This document shows positions 8,988 through 18,018 of a stretch of DNA of 64,000 bases, piece by piece. Source of the stretch: an uncultured Paracoccaceae bacterium (lineage in GTDB: Bacteria; Pseudomonadota; Alphaproteobacteria; Rhodobacterales; Rhodobacteraceae); the NCBI GenBank assembly GCA_947503775.1, contig CANNFE010000007.1, positions 124,001 to 188,000 of the forward strand. Direction: 5' to 3'. Each line of letters opens with the position of its first letter. The stretch's first letter is position 1. The position numbers were made by a program, and so were the translations under genes. Under the pieces are notes generated by a model. That model did not search any database and was not told the origin of the DNA. It worked only from the letters and a program-made list of their open reading frames with translations.

Positions 8988-9260
8988 ATGGATTGGATGG
9001 CCTGGACCTGGCCCACGGCAACCTTCTTTTTGACTATCGCGGCGCTTCTGATCGTCTTCACGGTCCTCGCCTTGCGCTATCCGGAAACCCCGCGCGTCGG
9101 CATTCTGCGGATCGAGACCACGCGCGGCGACCGGCTTTTTATCACGCTTCTGGGCAGCGCCTTCATCAATCTGGCCTGGCTCGGCTTGACGGATCTGCAT
9201 CAGCTTTGGGGCCTTGGCGTCAGCTTGGTCTTTGCCATTCTCGTGTTTCGCTTCGTCTGA
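8988..9260 (+). CDS. glpU: DUF2160 small membrane protein of the glycerol transporter (GlpU)
   Basis: A 90-residue protein with two or three hydrophobic helices (residues about 8-29, 48-64 and 70-88). This is the DUF2160 protein normally found between glpQ and glpV in alphaproteobacterial glycerol operons. A clear AGGAGG lies 6-8 bases before the ATG. Its exact role is unknown; it presumably belongs to or assists the inner-membrane complex. The position between permeases and binding protein matches the named operon. Confidence 0.85.
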   Translation: MDWMAWTWPTATFFLTIAALLIVFTVLALRYPETPRVGILRIETTRGDRLFITLLGSAFINLAWLGLTDLHQLWGLGVSLVFAILVFRFV

Positions 9261-9323
9261 TCGAAGCCAAGGCGTGCCGGGATCAACCCGGCCGAAATTA
9301 CGGTTCACCAAGGGAGGAACACC

Positions 9324-11039
9324 ATGAACCTAGCTCTGAGATCAACAACGGCGGTGGCACTGGCCTTCGCGGGGCTTCCGGCCTTTGCGGATATGGACGC
9401 CGCGCGCGCTTTTCTGGATGCCGAAATCGAACGCTCGGTCCTGTCTCGGGAGGAACAGGAAAATGAGATGCAGTGGTTCGTCGATGCCGCTGCCCCGTTC
9501 AGCGGGATGGAGATCAACGTCGTCTCCGAGACGATCACGACCCATGAATACGAAGCCAACGTTCTTGCCCCCGCTTTCACTGCGATTACCGGGATCACGG
9601 TCAATCACGACTTGATCGGCGAAGGCGACGTGGTCGAGAAGCTTCAGACCCAGATGCAGTCGGGCGAGAACATCTATGACGCCTATATCAACGACAGCGA
9701 CCTGATCGGGACCCACTGGCGCTACCAGCAGGCACGCAACCTGACTGACTGGATGGCGGGCGAAGGCGCGGATGTGACGAACCCGGGTCTGAACCTCGAT
9801 GATTTCATCGGCACCCAGTTCACCACCGGCCCGGACGGCAAGCTCTACCAGCTGCCTGACCAGCAATTCGCGAACCTCTACTGGTTCCGCTACGACTGGT
9901 TCACCGACGAAAAGAACATGGCGGATTTCGAGGCCGAGTATGGCTACTCGCTGGGCGTTCCGGTCAACTGGTCGGCCTATGAGGACATCGCCGCCTTCTT
10001 CACTGGACGCGATCTGAGCCATATGGGCGTCGATGGCGAAGTCTTCGGACATATGGATTACGGCAAGAAGGATCCGTCGCTGGGATGGCGCTTCACCGAT
10101 GCGTGGATGTCGATGGCCGGGATGGGCGATATCGGCGAACCGAATGGTCTGCCTGTCGATGAATGGGGTATCCGCGTGAACGAGAATTCACAGCCCGTGG
10201 GCTCCTGCGTCGAGCGGGGTGGGGCTACGAACTCTCCTGCGGCTGTCTATGCGATCGAGAAGTATACCGACTGGCTGCAGAACTACGCGCCGCCAGCGGC
10301 TGCCGGCATGACCTTCTCGGAATCCGGGCCGATCCCGTCACAGGGATCTATCGCGCAGCAGATGTTCTGGTACACCGCTTTCACCGCCGATATGGTGGGC
10401 GATGGTGCTGCTGCGGTGCTGAACGATGACGGCACGCCGCGTTGGCGCATGGCCCCGTCGCCGCATGGTGTCTACTGGGAAGACGGCATGAAGGTCGGCT
10501 ACCAGGATGCCGGATCATGGACGCTGATGGAATCGACCCCTGTAGACCGCGCCAAGGCCGCTTGGCTCTACGCGCAGTTCGTTACGTCCCAGACCGTGGA
10601 TGTCGAAAAATCCCATGCGGGCCTGACCTTCATCCGCGAAAGCACGATCCAGCATGACAGCTTCACGGAACGGGCGGACAAGCTCGGCGGTCTGATCGAA
10701 TTCTACCGCTCGCCTGCTCGTGTGGCGTGGTCGCCCACCGGCACAAATGTCCCGGACTATCCGAAGCTGGCACAGCTCTGGTGGCAGAACATCGGGGATG
10801 CGTCCTCGGGTGCGAAAACCGCTCAGGAAGCGCTGGACAGCCTTTGCGAAGAGCAAGAGCGCGTGCTCGAGCGCCTCGAGCGGGCGGGTGTCCAAGGCGA
10901 CCTTGGTCCTGTCATGAACGAGCCCCAAGAGGCTTCCTATTGGCTCGATCAGGACGGCTCGCCGAAAGCCAAGATCGAGAATGAGGACGAGGAACCGCAA
11001 ACCGTCGCTTATGACGAGCTGATCCAGTCCTGGCAGTAA
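9324..11039 (+). CDS. glpV: glycerol ABC transporter periplasmic binding protein GlpV
   Basis: A 571-residue secreted protein with a signal peptide that ends near residue 22 (AFAGLPAFA). It is longer than most group-1 sugar-binding proteins (about 400-450 residues), as is usual for this glycerol-binding branch. An AGGGAGGA ribosome site precedes the ATG. It closes the glpSTPQUV operon and is followed 11 bp later by a strong hairpin. Assignment rests on operon order plus overall family character; the ligand was not tested. Confidence 0.87.
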   Translation: MNLALRSTTAVALAFAGLPAFADMDAARAFLDAEIERSVLSREEQENEMQWFVDAAAPFSGMEINVVSETITTHEYEANVLAPAFTAITGITVNHDLIGEGDVVEKLQTQMQSGENIYDAYINDSDLIGTHWRYQQARNLTDWMAGEGADVTNPGLNLDDFIGTQFTTGPDGKLYQLPDQQFANLYWFRYDWFTDEKNMADFEAEYGYSLGVPVNWSAYEDIAAFFTGRDLSHMGVDGEVFGHMDYGKKDPSLGWRFTDAWMSMAGMGDIGEPNGLPVDEWGIRVNENSQPVGSCVERGGATNSPAAVYAIEKYTDWLQNYAPPAAAGMTFSESGPIPSQGSIAQQMFWYTAFTADMVGDGAAAVLNDDGTPRWRMAPSPHGVYWEDGMKVGYQDAGSWTLMESTPVDRAKAAWLYAQFVTSQTVDVEKSHAGLTFIRESTIQHDSFTERADKLGGLIEFYRSPARVAWSPTGTNVPDYPKLAQLWWQNIGDASSGAKTAQEALDSLCEEQERVLERLERAGVQGDLGPVMNEPQEASYWLDQDGSPKAKIENEDEEPQTVAYDELIQSWQ

Positions 11040-11050
11040 GCTACTGTCCG

Positions 11051-11074
11051 GGCCGGGGCGTTCGCGCCCCGGCC
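11051..11074. terminator. UUCG hairpin between glpV and the convergent SDR gene
   Basis: A perfect 10-bp stem (GGCCGGGGCG / CGCCCCGGCC) closed by a TTCG tetraloop starts 11 bp after the glpV stop. Its right arm reaches the stop codon of the convergent gene. There is no T-run after it, so termination strength is uncertain, but its position between two convergent stops fits a shared terminator. Confidence 0.7.
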
Positions 11075-12045
11075 TAACCCAAGATCAACCCGATCAGGAA
11101 CGCGAGCGCTGGGACGCCGAAGAACACCACTTTTCGTGCCAAGTCGGCATCTACGATTAATCCGTCTTCCGACGCACGATCCCCAAAGCTTCCCTCGGCG
11201 CGCGCCGGGTAGTCAGCCGGACTGAAGAGGTTGTCCTCCCGCTGGCCCTCCTCCTTGCGGTTGGACTTCTGGCTCTCCACCCCGTCATCGGCCAGCTTTC
11301 GGTCAAGCCAATCGGGCAAGACCATCGTTCCGAATACCAGCTTCAGAACCGATTTTCCGACCAGCAGTTCCCGCTCCTTCCCGGTCGCAGCCCGCATGAC
11401 AGCCCTAGCGGCAAAGTCGGGCGAAAAGATCGGTGGGGCTGGCTGCGGCTTTTTCTCCATTCTATTGCGCGCCCAGTCGAACTGAGGCGTGTTGATCGCC
11501 GGAAGCTGAACCAGTGCGATCGACACTTTGCTCTTTTGGCGCAGAAGCTCCGACCGGACGGAGCCCACAAACCCGTTGATCCCGTGCTTGGCCGCGCAAT
11601 AGGCCGATTGATAGGGCACAGGCCGATAGGCCAGCCCCGATCCGATGCAGACAATCCGCCCCTCGGTCATGACGTTCATCGCCGCCCGCGTCCCATTGAC
11701 CTGCCCGCCCAGCGTCGTGGCCGTGATCGCTTCGAACTCGTCCGCCGTCATTTCGTTGAAAGGCGAGAAGGTCGTCAGCATAGCCGCATTTACCCAAACG
11801 GAGGGGGCACCAAGCCGCTCGACAATCGCCTCGGCGGCGGCCTGGACGGCCTCTGCCTCGCTCACATCCACCGACTGACAGAAAATGTGATCGTCCCCCA
11901 GTTCGGCAGTCATTTGATCAAGGCGCGTCTGACCCCGTGCCATCACGCCGACCTTGTACCCCTTCTCCAGCAACGCGGTCACGGCGGCCCGCCCTACCCC
12001 TGCGCTGCCTCCGGCAACCACTGCAACCCGATCCGACTTTGCCAT
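11074..12045 (-). CDS. short-chain dehydrogenase/reductase with C-terminal membrane anchor
   Basis: A 323-residue SDR. The NAD(P)-binding glycine motif is AGGSAGVGRA (11-20), and the catalytic Tyr/Lys pair is in SAYCAAKHG. The last 20 residues (VVFFGVPALAFLIGLIL) form a single hydrophobic helix, so the enzyme is probably tethered to the membrane. The linker before it is rich in charged residues. It is divergent from otsB across about 190 bp. The substrate is unknown. Confidence 0.85.
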   Translation of the reverse strand: MAKSDRVAVVAGGSAGVGRAAVTALLEKGYKVGVMARGQTRLDQMTAELGDDHIFCQSVDVSEAEAVQAAAEAIVERLGAPSVWVNAAMLTTFSPFNEMTADEFEAITATTLGGQVNGTRAAMNVMTEGRIVCIGSGLAYRPVPYQSAYCAAKHGINGFVGSVRSELLRQKSKVSIALVQLPAINTPQFDWARNRMEKKPQPAPPIFSPDFAARAVMRAATGKERELLVGKSVLKLVFGTMVLPDWLDRKLADDGVESQKSNRKEEGQREDNLFSPADYPARAEGSFGDRASEDGLIVDADLARKVVFFGVPALAFLIGLILG

Positions 12046-12236
12046 CTTTCGTGCCCTTCCGAAGAGTGTTGCCGCTCAACAGGCGGTCTAAGCCATCAGT
12101 TCCGAAAGGGTGCCGAGCGCCTAATTTTTGCTCAGCAGATCAGAAGGCGCCTCTTTTCCAGCATCTGAAGGAAGATCCGTGGAACCTGGCCCTGAAACGA
12201 GTGTTTATTCTACATCCTCGGGCAGAGACTTTCGTA

Positions 12237-12989
12237 ATGACAACAGATCCAGATCCGGCATTTGCCGGACCAACCTTAGATCTGACTACCGCTTCTGTTT
12301 TCCTCGATTTTGACGGAACCCTCGTCGAGCTTGCAGACACTCCGGATAGTGTGTCCGTGCCGGACGATTTGCATGATTTGCTTCAAAACCTGTTCGATGC
12401 GTTATCTGGACGCCTTGCTCTCGTTTCGGGCCGCAAGATTTCGGACCTCGAAAGGTTTCTACCATCGTTTTCCGGACCAATGGCAGGAGGTCATGGCGCG
12501 GAACGACGTGTCGATGGCGAGTATTCAAAGCACCCCTTCTCGGGCTCGGAAGGCTACCATGCCATGATCTCGTCCTTGAAGAAGATCACGTCTGGTCATT
12601 CTGGATCGCTGCTTGAGGAAAAACCGACCGGTGCTGTCGTCCACTATCGGCAGGTCCCGGACAGGCGAGACGAAATCAAGGAGGCTCTCGCTCCGATCAT
12701 TGGCCGATACCCAGATCTTCAACTTCATCTTGCGAAGATGGCGTTCGAGATCAAGCCGTTGGACGTCGGGAAGGCCGATGCCACGCTGGATCTGTTCAAG
12801 CATCTTGGCGGAGCGGTTCCCGTCTTCATCGGAGACGACGCGACCGACGAACCGGCAATGGACGCCGTTCAGCGAAACGGAGGGTTTGGCATCAAGGTCG
12901 GCGAGGGCGATACCATTGCCCATCATCGCGCGCCAAACCCGGCAGCGATACGCGCACTTCTTCACTCCTGGCTCACGCCGCATCGGTAA
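12237..12989 (+). CDS. otsB: trehalose-6-phosphate phosphatase OtsB
   Basis: A 250-residue HAD-superfamily phosphatase. HAD motif I is FLDFDGTLVEL, with the nucleophile and acid/base aspartates as DxD. The C-terminal motif FIGDDATDEPAM supplies Mg2+ ligands. It removes phosphate from trehalose-6-phosphate. The ATG at 12237 was chosen because the longer in-frame extension reads into the divergent promoter region and lacks family sequence. otsA follows after 18 bp, so the pair forms an otsBA operon for synthesis of the compatible solute trehalose. Confidence 0.88.
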   Translation: MTTDPDPAFAGPTLDLTTASVFLDFDGTLVELADTPDSVSVPDDLHDLLQNLFDALSGRLALVSGRKISDLERFLPSFSGPMAGGHGAERRVDGEYSKHPFSGSEGYHAMISSLKKITSGHSGSLLEEKPTGAVVHYRQVPDRRDEIKEALAPIIGRYPDLQLHLAKMAFEIKPLDVGKADATLDLFKHLGGAVPVFIGDDATDEPAMDAVQRNGGFGIKVGEGDTIAHHRAPNPAAIRALLHSWLTPHR

Positions 12990-13007
12990 ATGTGATAGGA
13001 TCACTCC

Positions 13008-14387
13008 ATGGCAGGTCGCCTTATCGTCATCTCAAATCGCATTCCGCTTGGGGGTCCGCCATCCGGCGGTTTGGTGGTGGCATTACATGAATGCCTCGAC
13101 CAGATCGGGGGGATCTGGATTGGGTCTTCCGAGCAAACCGTTGAAACCCCTGCTGAGACATTCACAGAGCATAGTGAAGCATCCTACCAGAAGCTGACCT
13201 TCGATCTGACCGACGAGGACTACCGGACCTATTACTTGGGATATGCCAATGCCGTGCTATGGCCGTTATGCCATCGGCGCGGTGATCTGATCGATCTGCA
13301 GCAGGAATATCGGGACGGCTATTATCGGGTGAATGAGCGTCTGGCCCGGATGCTCGCAGCGATCGTCACGCCCAATGACCGTATCTGGGTTCAGGACTAT
13401 CACTTCTTCCCCCTGGCCCATACGCTACGCAAGCTTGGTGTTCGAGCGGCCATCGGTTTTTTCCTACATATTCCGTTCCCAACCCGAACGGATCTCGAGG
13501 CCCTGTCCGATCAAAGGGAATTTCTGGATTGGATCGCTGCGTTCGATCTGGTTGGTGTTCAAACCAAGGGGGATGTCGCAAGCTGTCTCGAAGTCTTTCG
13601 CGCAATGGGAGACGGCGAATTGCAGCTTGACGGAGCGATGCGGCATGGAAACCGGCGCTTTCACGTCCAGAGCTTCCCGATCGGGATCAACCCAGAAGGC
13701 TTCGCCTCCTCTGCCGGAGAGGAAGATGGCCGCGAAATTCTCAACTTGCGACCCAACGAGAAGCTTCTGATCGGGATCGATCGGCTGGATTACTCGAAAG
13801 GCCTGCCTAACAGGATGCGGGCCGTTGGTCAGTATCTCGATATGCGGGCGGCGGATGATCCCCGAGCGACTTTCCTTCAGATCGCACCGCCCACACGGGA
13901 AGGTTTGGCGGCTTACGAAGATATTCGGAACGAGCTTGAACAGATCTCAGGGGCTGAAAACGGAAAGCACTCCGATCTGGACTGGACCCCGATCCGCTAT
14001 ATCCATCAAATGGTCCCACGGCACCGGCTGGCCCCGATCCTTCGCGCCGCCGATGTCGGACTTGTAACCCCGATGGCAGACGGCATGAACCTTGTCGCCA
14101 AGGAGTTTGTCGCCGCCCAGGACGGGAATGATCCGGGGGTTCTCGTCCTATCGCGCTTTGCCGGCGCGGCAGAGCAGCTTGACGGCGCTTTGATCGTGAA
14201 CCCGTTCGATATCACGGAAATGGCGGAGGCGATCCAGATCGCCTTGGCCATGTCCTTGGACGAGAGAAGCGAGCGGCATGAACAACTGGCACGGTCGGTC
14301 TTTACTGAAACAATCGATCACTGGACCGAAACTTACCTGAACGCGTTTGACCGTGTTGTTCCAGTTTCCATGCCGCTCTCGGCCTGA
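13008..14387 (+). CDS. otsA: trehalose-6-phosphate synthase OtsA
   Basis: A 459-residue GT20 glycosyltransferase. The N-terminal sugar-binding segment is RLIVISNRIP, with GGLVVAL soon after. Other conserved pieces are WVQDYHF, IGFFLHIPFP, GIDRLDYSKG and the C-terminal DGMNLVAKEFVAAQ. It joins UDP-glucose to glucose-6-phosphate. Its partner otsB is 18 bp upstream. Glucosylglycerol-phosphate synthases share this fold, and a glycerol transporter lies nearby, so that alternative should be kept in mind, although the otsB partner favours trehalose. The stop is 2 bp from the stop of the convergent regulator gene. Confidence 0.88.
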   Translation: MAGRLIVISNRIPLGGPPSGGLVVALHECLDQIGGIWIGSSEQTVETPAETFTEHSEASYQKLTFDLTDEDYRTYYLGYANAVLWPLCHRRGDLIDLQQEYRDGYYRVNERLARMLAAIVTPNDRIWVQDYHFFPLAHTLRKLGVRAAIGFFLHIPFPTRTDLEALSDQREFLDWIAAFDLVGVQTKGDVASCLEVFRAMGDGELQLDGAMRHGNRRFHVQSFPIGINPEGFASSAGEEDGREILNLRPNEKLLIGIDRLDYSKGLPNRMRAVGQYLDMRAADDPRATFLQIAPPTREGLAAYEDIRNELEQISGAENGKHSDLDWTPIRYIHQMVPRHRLAPILRAADVGLVTPMADGMNLVAKEFVAAQDGNDPGVLVLSRFAGAAEQLDGALIVNPFDITEMAEAIQIALAMSLDERSERHEQLARSVFTETIDHWTETYLNAFDRVVPVSMPLSA

Positions 14388-14389
14388 GC

Positions 14390-14746
14390 TTAGCCGCTCG
14401 ACCGTCCCTCATTTGCGACCTCGGTGATTAGACCGGTGATCGCAGACTTCAGCGGCCCTCTGGGCAGCTGAGCCAGTGTAGCTGCTAGACGTGCGGTCTC
14501 ATCGTCGACCGGCGTCGGTTTGCAGCGACGACCCAACCCGTCGAAAAAATAGCTGACCGCGACTTCGCAGATCTGGGACAGCTCAAACAGGCGGCTTGCC
14601 GAAACGCGGTTCGCGCCTGTTTCGTACTTCTGCAACTGTTGAAACGATATGGACATGCGGGTCGCAAGGTCCGATTGAGAAAGCCCTCGCATCTGACGGA
14701 CTTCACGGATCTTGCGGCCAACATGGGTATCTACGGGATGGGGCAT
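14390..14746 (-). CDS. XRE-family helix-turn-helix regulator
   Basis: A 118-residue protein with a full HTH_3/Cro-CI domain (residues about 10-65: VGRKIREVRQMRGLSQSDLA followed by ISFQQLQKYETGANRVSAS). The remaining C-terminal half is short and has no known effector domain. The start at 14746 is preceded by AAAGG; a longer version starting at 14779 or 14812 lacks a ribosome site. Similar small XRE proteins are common in Rhodobacteraceae; the target genes are unknown. Confidence 0.8.
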   Translation of the reverse strand: MPHPVDTHVGRKIREVRQMRGLSQSDLATRMSISFQQLQKYETGANRVSASRLFELSQICEVAVSYFFDGLGRRCKPTPVDDETARLAATLAQLPRGPLKSAITGLITEVANEGRSSG

Positions 14747-14919
14747 CTGTAACCTTTGAATTTCACTTTCACCCACCATGAATGGTTGAGCGGGGGTCAG
14801 ACAATTCATCATTTCTGGCTAATTTTCGCACCCAAATACGACAGTGATGGATGATTTTTGTTCCCGTCGCCTTAGTTTTATGGTGAATAGTCCTTTAAGG
14901 CAGGCAGGGATATTGGTTC

Positions 14920-15801
14920 ATGGCACGACAACAGGGGGAAGCGATCCTATTCGAGCTGCTGCGCTCGTTTACCATGCTCGCCGAAACTCTGAACCTGTCG
15001 CGCACGGTGGAGCGCCTCGGGACGACCCGGCAGACCGTCCGTCGGCACCTCGTGATTCTCGAAGAACATATGGGCGGTCCTCTTTTCGAATTGGTGGACC
15101 GGGAATACCAACTGACCGAACGCGGCCGGAATGCTCTGAGAGAAGCCGAAGAGCTTCTCGCGCGCGGCGATGCGTGGCTGCGGAACCAGTCAGGACATAT
15201 CGACGGCCGCTATTTTCTTCGTTCAAACAACGAGAAAGACCAGCGCTACTTTCTCGAGCAACAGCCCCTTCGCCAACTCTGGACAGTGGACGCCCCGCTG
15301 CTGCAACAAAGCGTCCACGCGTGGGCCGAGGCAAAAGGAGAACTCGAGCATCCCGCTTTCGCTCCCATTCGCCCTTTTATCATGGTTTTCCGGCTACATG
15401 GAGAGGATTGGCTTTGCACCCATGTGGGGGAAAAGTCGTCCTTTGCCACGTGGTTTGGCTGGGAGTGGGAGCGGTCCATGATCGGTCGAGGGCTGGTCGA
15501 TTTTCCCGGTGGCCGAGGGTTCGCACGGCTCATGACGCAGCCGTTTCGCGAGGTTTACGAGACGGAAGGATTGCGGCTGGATCACATTCTGACGCATATC
15601 CCGCGAGATCCGAACGGCCCTCCTGCACCAATTGCATATCGCCGTCTTCTGCTCGGATGCCGCTTTCCCGATAGCAGCTTTGCTCTGGTCAGTGTGGTGG
15701 ATCGGACCCACGATCTAAAGATCGAAGGGGTCGAAAAATCGGATATCGAAGCGATGCCAAAGGACCTTGTCATGTCGATTGATCCCATGGAAGCGGCATA
15801 G
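14920..15801 (+). CDS. LysR-type HTH protein with an atypical C-terminal domain
   Basis: A 293-residue protein. Residues 5-65 look like a LysR winged helix (LRSFTMLAETLNLSRTVERL, TRQTVRRHLVILEEHMG, PLFELVDREYQLTERG). The remaining 230 residues do not read as the usual LysR periplasmic-binding-like effector domain. They are rich in Trp and Arg and contain FATWFGWEWERSMIG and ILTHIPRDPNG. I do not recognise that part. The next gene starts 8 bp downstream, so the two are probably co-expressed. It diverges from the XRE gene across about 170 bp. Confidence 0.7.
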   Translation: MARQQGEAILFELLRSFTMLAETLNLSRTVERLGTTRQTVRRHLVILEEHMGGPLFELVDREYQLTERGRNALREAEELLARGDAWLRNQSGHIDGRYFLRSNNEKDQRYFLEQQPLRQLWTVDAPLLQQSVHAWAEAKGELEHPAFAPIRPFIMVFRLHGEDWLCTHVGEKSSFATWFGWEWERSMIGRGLVDFPGGRGFARLMTQPFREVYETEGLRLDHILTHIPRDPNGPPAPIAYRRLLLGCRFPDSSFALVSVVDRTHDLKIEGVEKSDIEAMPKDLVMSIDPMEAA

Positions 15802-15808
15802 ATCCGGC

Positions 15809-16537
15809 ATGGCATTCCACCCCCCTCTTACCTATCCCGACGCGATCGAGACAACCTTCTCGGCGATTCAGTATGTGACGGGAATCAACGGCCTTCTGAA
15901 CGAGCAGGGAATCACCCTGGAACTGGGCTCGGATTTCACGAAATACACCCAATTGACCGGCAAAGCGCGCCCCGATCAGCCCGTCGGCCCACCTTTCGAT
16001 CATAGGTTGCACTACCTCACGGAAAGCAATTCGTTCTGGATCGTCGGACGCGATGAAACGGGACGTGTGGTCCATTGTCAGGCGATGAAAGCACTCGACC
16101 TGGCAGGCAGCCATCTTGCCGAGTTTCTGGCCGAACGCTATCTCGACTTTCCGCCAGCGGGTCTTGCCCTCGATCTTGCGTCCTCACGGTGCCATCCCGG
16201 TCCGATGGCGCATAAGATCACCGGGAAGGTCTGCTATCACGGGGATGTCTGGCTCGACACCTCCTATCGCGGCTCCGGCGTCTCGTCCCTTCTCGCCCGG
16301 CTCGCCTTGATCACATGTCTGCTTCACCTGCGGCCGGATCACATCTTTGCCTTCATGCCCGAAGGAATCGCATTTCGCGGCCTGACGGAGCGCGAGGGAT
16401 ATATGCATGCCGAACCCGGCATCCTAAGTTGGGCGCTGCTTGGCGGTGGAACCGTCGAGGGCTTCATGATTTCCGTTGGTCGGGACGATCTGCGCCAACT
16501 GCTTAGAATTCCGCCCCGGCGCCTCCTGAAACGGTAA
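15809..16537 (+). CDS. GNAT-like acyltransferase domain protein
   Basis: A 242-residue protein of uncertain family. Residues about 145-175 (VWLDTSYRGSGVSSLLARLA) resemble motif A of GNAT acetyltransferases (R-x2-G-V/A), which binds acyl-CoA. The rest is not clearly recognisable. It starts 8 bp after the LysR-like regulator gene and is probably translated from the same message. The substrate is unknown. A bidirectional hairpin separates it from the convergent hsp20 gene. Confidence 0.62.
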   Translation: MAFHPPLTYPDAIETTFSAIQYVTGINGLLNEQGITLELGSDFTKYTQLTGKARPDQPVGPPFDHRLHYLTESNSFWIVGRDETGRVVHCQAMKALDLAGSHLAEFLAERYLDFPPAGLALDLASSRCHPGPMAHKITGKVCYHGDVWLDTSYRGSGVSSLLARLALITCLLHLRPDHIFAFMPEGIAFRGLTEREGYMHAEPGILSWALLGGGTVEGFMISVGRDDLRQLLRIPPRRLLKR

Positions 16538-16549
16538 GGCGAACACATG

Positions 16550-16578
16550 AAAGCCGCCGAGGAAACCTCGACGGCTTT
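16550..16578. terminator. bidirectional terminator between the GNAT-like gene and hsp20
   Basis: AAAGCCG-c-CGAGG pairs with CCTCG-a-CGGCTTT around an AAA loop, giving a 12-bp stem with one mismatch. The A-run on the left and T-run on the right make it a rho-independent terminator in both directions, placed between two convergent stops. Confidence 0.8.
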
Positions 16579-16595
16579 GCCAAACGCGGTGCGAT

Positions 16596-17063
16596 CTAGT
16601 TGACGGCTTTGGCGTCGACGACATCCGTCTCCAGGCTCGGTGTGGAGGCGATTTCGATCCGGCGCGGCTTAAGTGCTTCGGGGATCTCGCGCTTCAGTTC
16701 GATATGAAGCATCCCATCGGCATGAGCGGCACCATTGACCGTCACGTGATCAGCAAGATGGAACCGACGCTCAAAGGCGCGGGTCGCGATCCCGCGATGA
16801 AGGAATGTCCGCTCTTGATCGTCTTCAGCCTTGCGCGCCGTGACGACAAGCGCCTTGTCCTTCACTTCGACGCTTAGATCCGCATCCGAGAAGCCTGCAA
16901 CGGCGATCGAGATACGATAGGCGTCATCACCAATCTTCTCGATATTGTAAGGGGGATAGGACGGCTGACTGACATCCGATGCCAGAACTCTGTCCATGAG
17001 GTTTGCGATCTGGTCGAAACCGACCGTGGACCGGTATAGCGGTGCAAAATCAAAAGTACGCAT
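16596..17063 (-). CDS. Hsp20 family small heat-shock protein (IbpA-like)
   Basis: A 155-residue alpha-crystallin-domain chaperone. The N-terminus MRTFDFAPLYRSTVGFD is the IbpA/HspA signature. The core contains YPPYNIEKIGDDAYRISIAVAGF, and FLHRGIATRAFERRFHLADHV lies in the beta-sandwich. It would hold unfolded proteins during stress. A sigma-32-like promoter lies about 100 bp upstream. The start at 17063 was chosen because the conserved family N-terminus begins there; the 32-codon upstream extension is non-conserved leader. Confidence 0.92.
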   Translation of the reverse strand: MRTFDFAPLYRSTVGFDQIANLMDRVLASDVSQPSYPPYNIEKIGDDAYRISIAVAGFSDADLSVEVKDKALVVTARKAEDDQERTFLHRGIATRAFERRFHLADHVTVNGAAHADGMLHIELKREIPEALKPRRIEIASTPSLETDVVDAKAVN

Positions 17064-17161
17064 GGAATCCTCCGTTGAGCGATACCTAGTTGGTGCGATC
17101 TTCCAAAAATGGACAGACCGGCAAGTAACACGGGACCCTCTTTGGCATCCCGATACCACTT

Positions 17162-17190
17162 ATTTGGGGAGGTTGCTTTTGCTTTTCAAC
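17162..17190 (-). promoter_or_regulatory. sigma-32 (RpoH)-like heat-shock promoter of hsp20
   Basis: On the minus strand TTGAAA (17184-17189) is followed after 14 bases by CCCCAAAT (17162-17169). This closely matches the RpoH consensus CTTGAAA-N13-15-CCCCATNT. It lies about 100 bp before the hsp20 start and in the correct orientation. Confidence 0.7.
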
Positions 17191-17205
17191 CTCTGAAGCG
17201 CACCG

Positions 17206-18018
17206 TCAGGGTTTGAGGAATTTCGCTCCGGTGTCAGAGCGATCTCCCGCTTCGATAAACCGCTGATCGCCCCCGATCCGGGCTGGTGCGATCGTCGCAA
17301 ACTCTGCCTTTAGCTCGGCCAACGGCTGCGCAAGAGAAGTACCCAGCGAGACTTTGCGCTCGTCCAGTTCGGCCATCGACGAGACGACCGAGACGATCCG
17401 TGCCACCCCGTTGCGAACGGAAAAGACAGGCGATCCGCTGGAGCCAAAATCGACACTGCATGTCATGACCAGAACGCCCAGACGAACGCCAAGAACTTCG
17501 CAGGTCTCTTGCAAGGTCGGATTGTCAGCGCGTCCTTTTCCGTAAGACACGACCCCAACCTCGTCTCCTCGGCCTGGTCGGGCATCTGTTCCGAACGGCC
17601 TGATCCGGCTGTTCCGAATAGGCTGATCAAGCTCCAGCAGCGCCAGGTCATGCGACACTTCGCGGCCAACGCCCGTATCAGGACGGTGAACGTAATCGGG
17701 ATGGGTCACCGCCCGTTTCACCCCGCGATAGGCACGCGCCTGGCCGCCCCTGAGACCTGCAAGAAACCGGATTTGAGAGATATCGACCAATTGCCCGTCA
17801 TCGCGATAAAGGCAGTGCGCCGCTGTCAGGACCTGATCGACTTCGACCAAGGCGCCGGTGCAAAAGCCCTTACCCAGAATATCAAGCCGGCCGACACCTT
17901 CCCAGCCGCGGCTCGCATCAGCGGTCTCGAGGCTTAGCAACACGGCATCTTCGGCGACAGAAGCCGTCGCTATAATGCAGCATAGAAATCCAGCAAATAA
18001 ACGTCCGAACATCGTCAC
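17206..18018 (-). CDS. secreted trypsin-like serine protease
   Basis: A 270-residue exported protein with a signal peptide (residues 1-22, ending ATASVAE). The catalytic triad is visible: H68 in LTAAHC, D124 in SHDLALLEL and S194 in GSSGSPVF. The active-site serine context is GSSGSP rather than GDSGGP, as in V8/trypsin_2-type proteases. Four cysteines could form two disulfides. It should act in the periplasm or outside. It is 130 bp downstream of glcF on the same strand but need not be part of that operon. Confidence 0.85.
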   Translation of the reverse strand: MTMFGRLFAGFLCCIIATASVAEDAVLLSLETADASRGWEGVGRLDILGKGFCTGALVEVDQVLTAAHCLYRDDGQLVDISQIRFLAGLRGGQARAYRGVKRAVTHPDYVHRPDTGVGREVSHDLALLELDQPIRNSRIRPFGTDARPGRGDEVGVVSYGKGRADNPTLQETCEVLGVRLGVLVMTCSVDFGSSGSPVFSVRNGVARIVSVVSSMAELDERKVSLGTSLAQPLAELKAEFATIAPARIGGDQRFIEAGDRSDTGAKFLKP

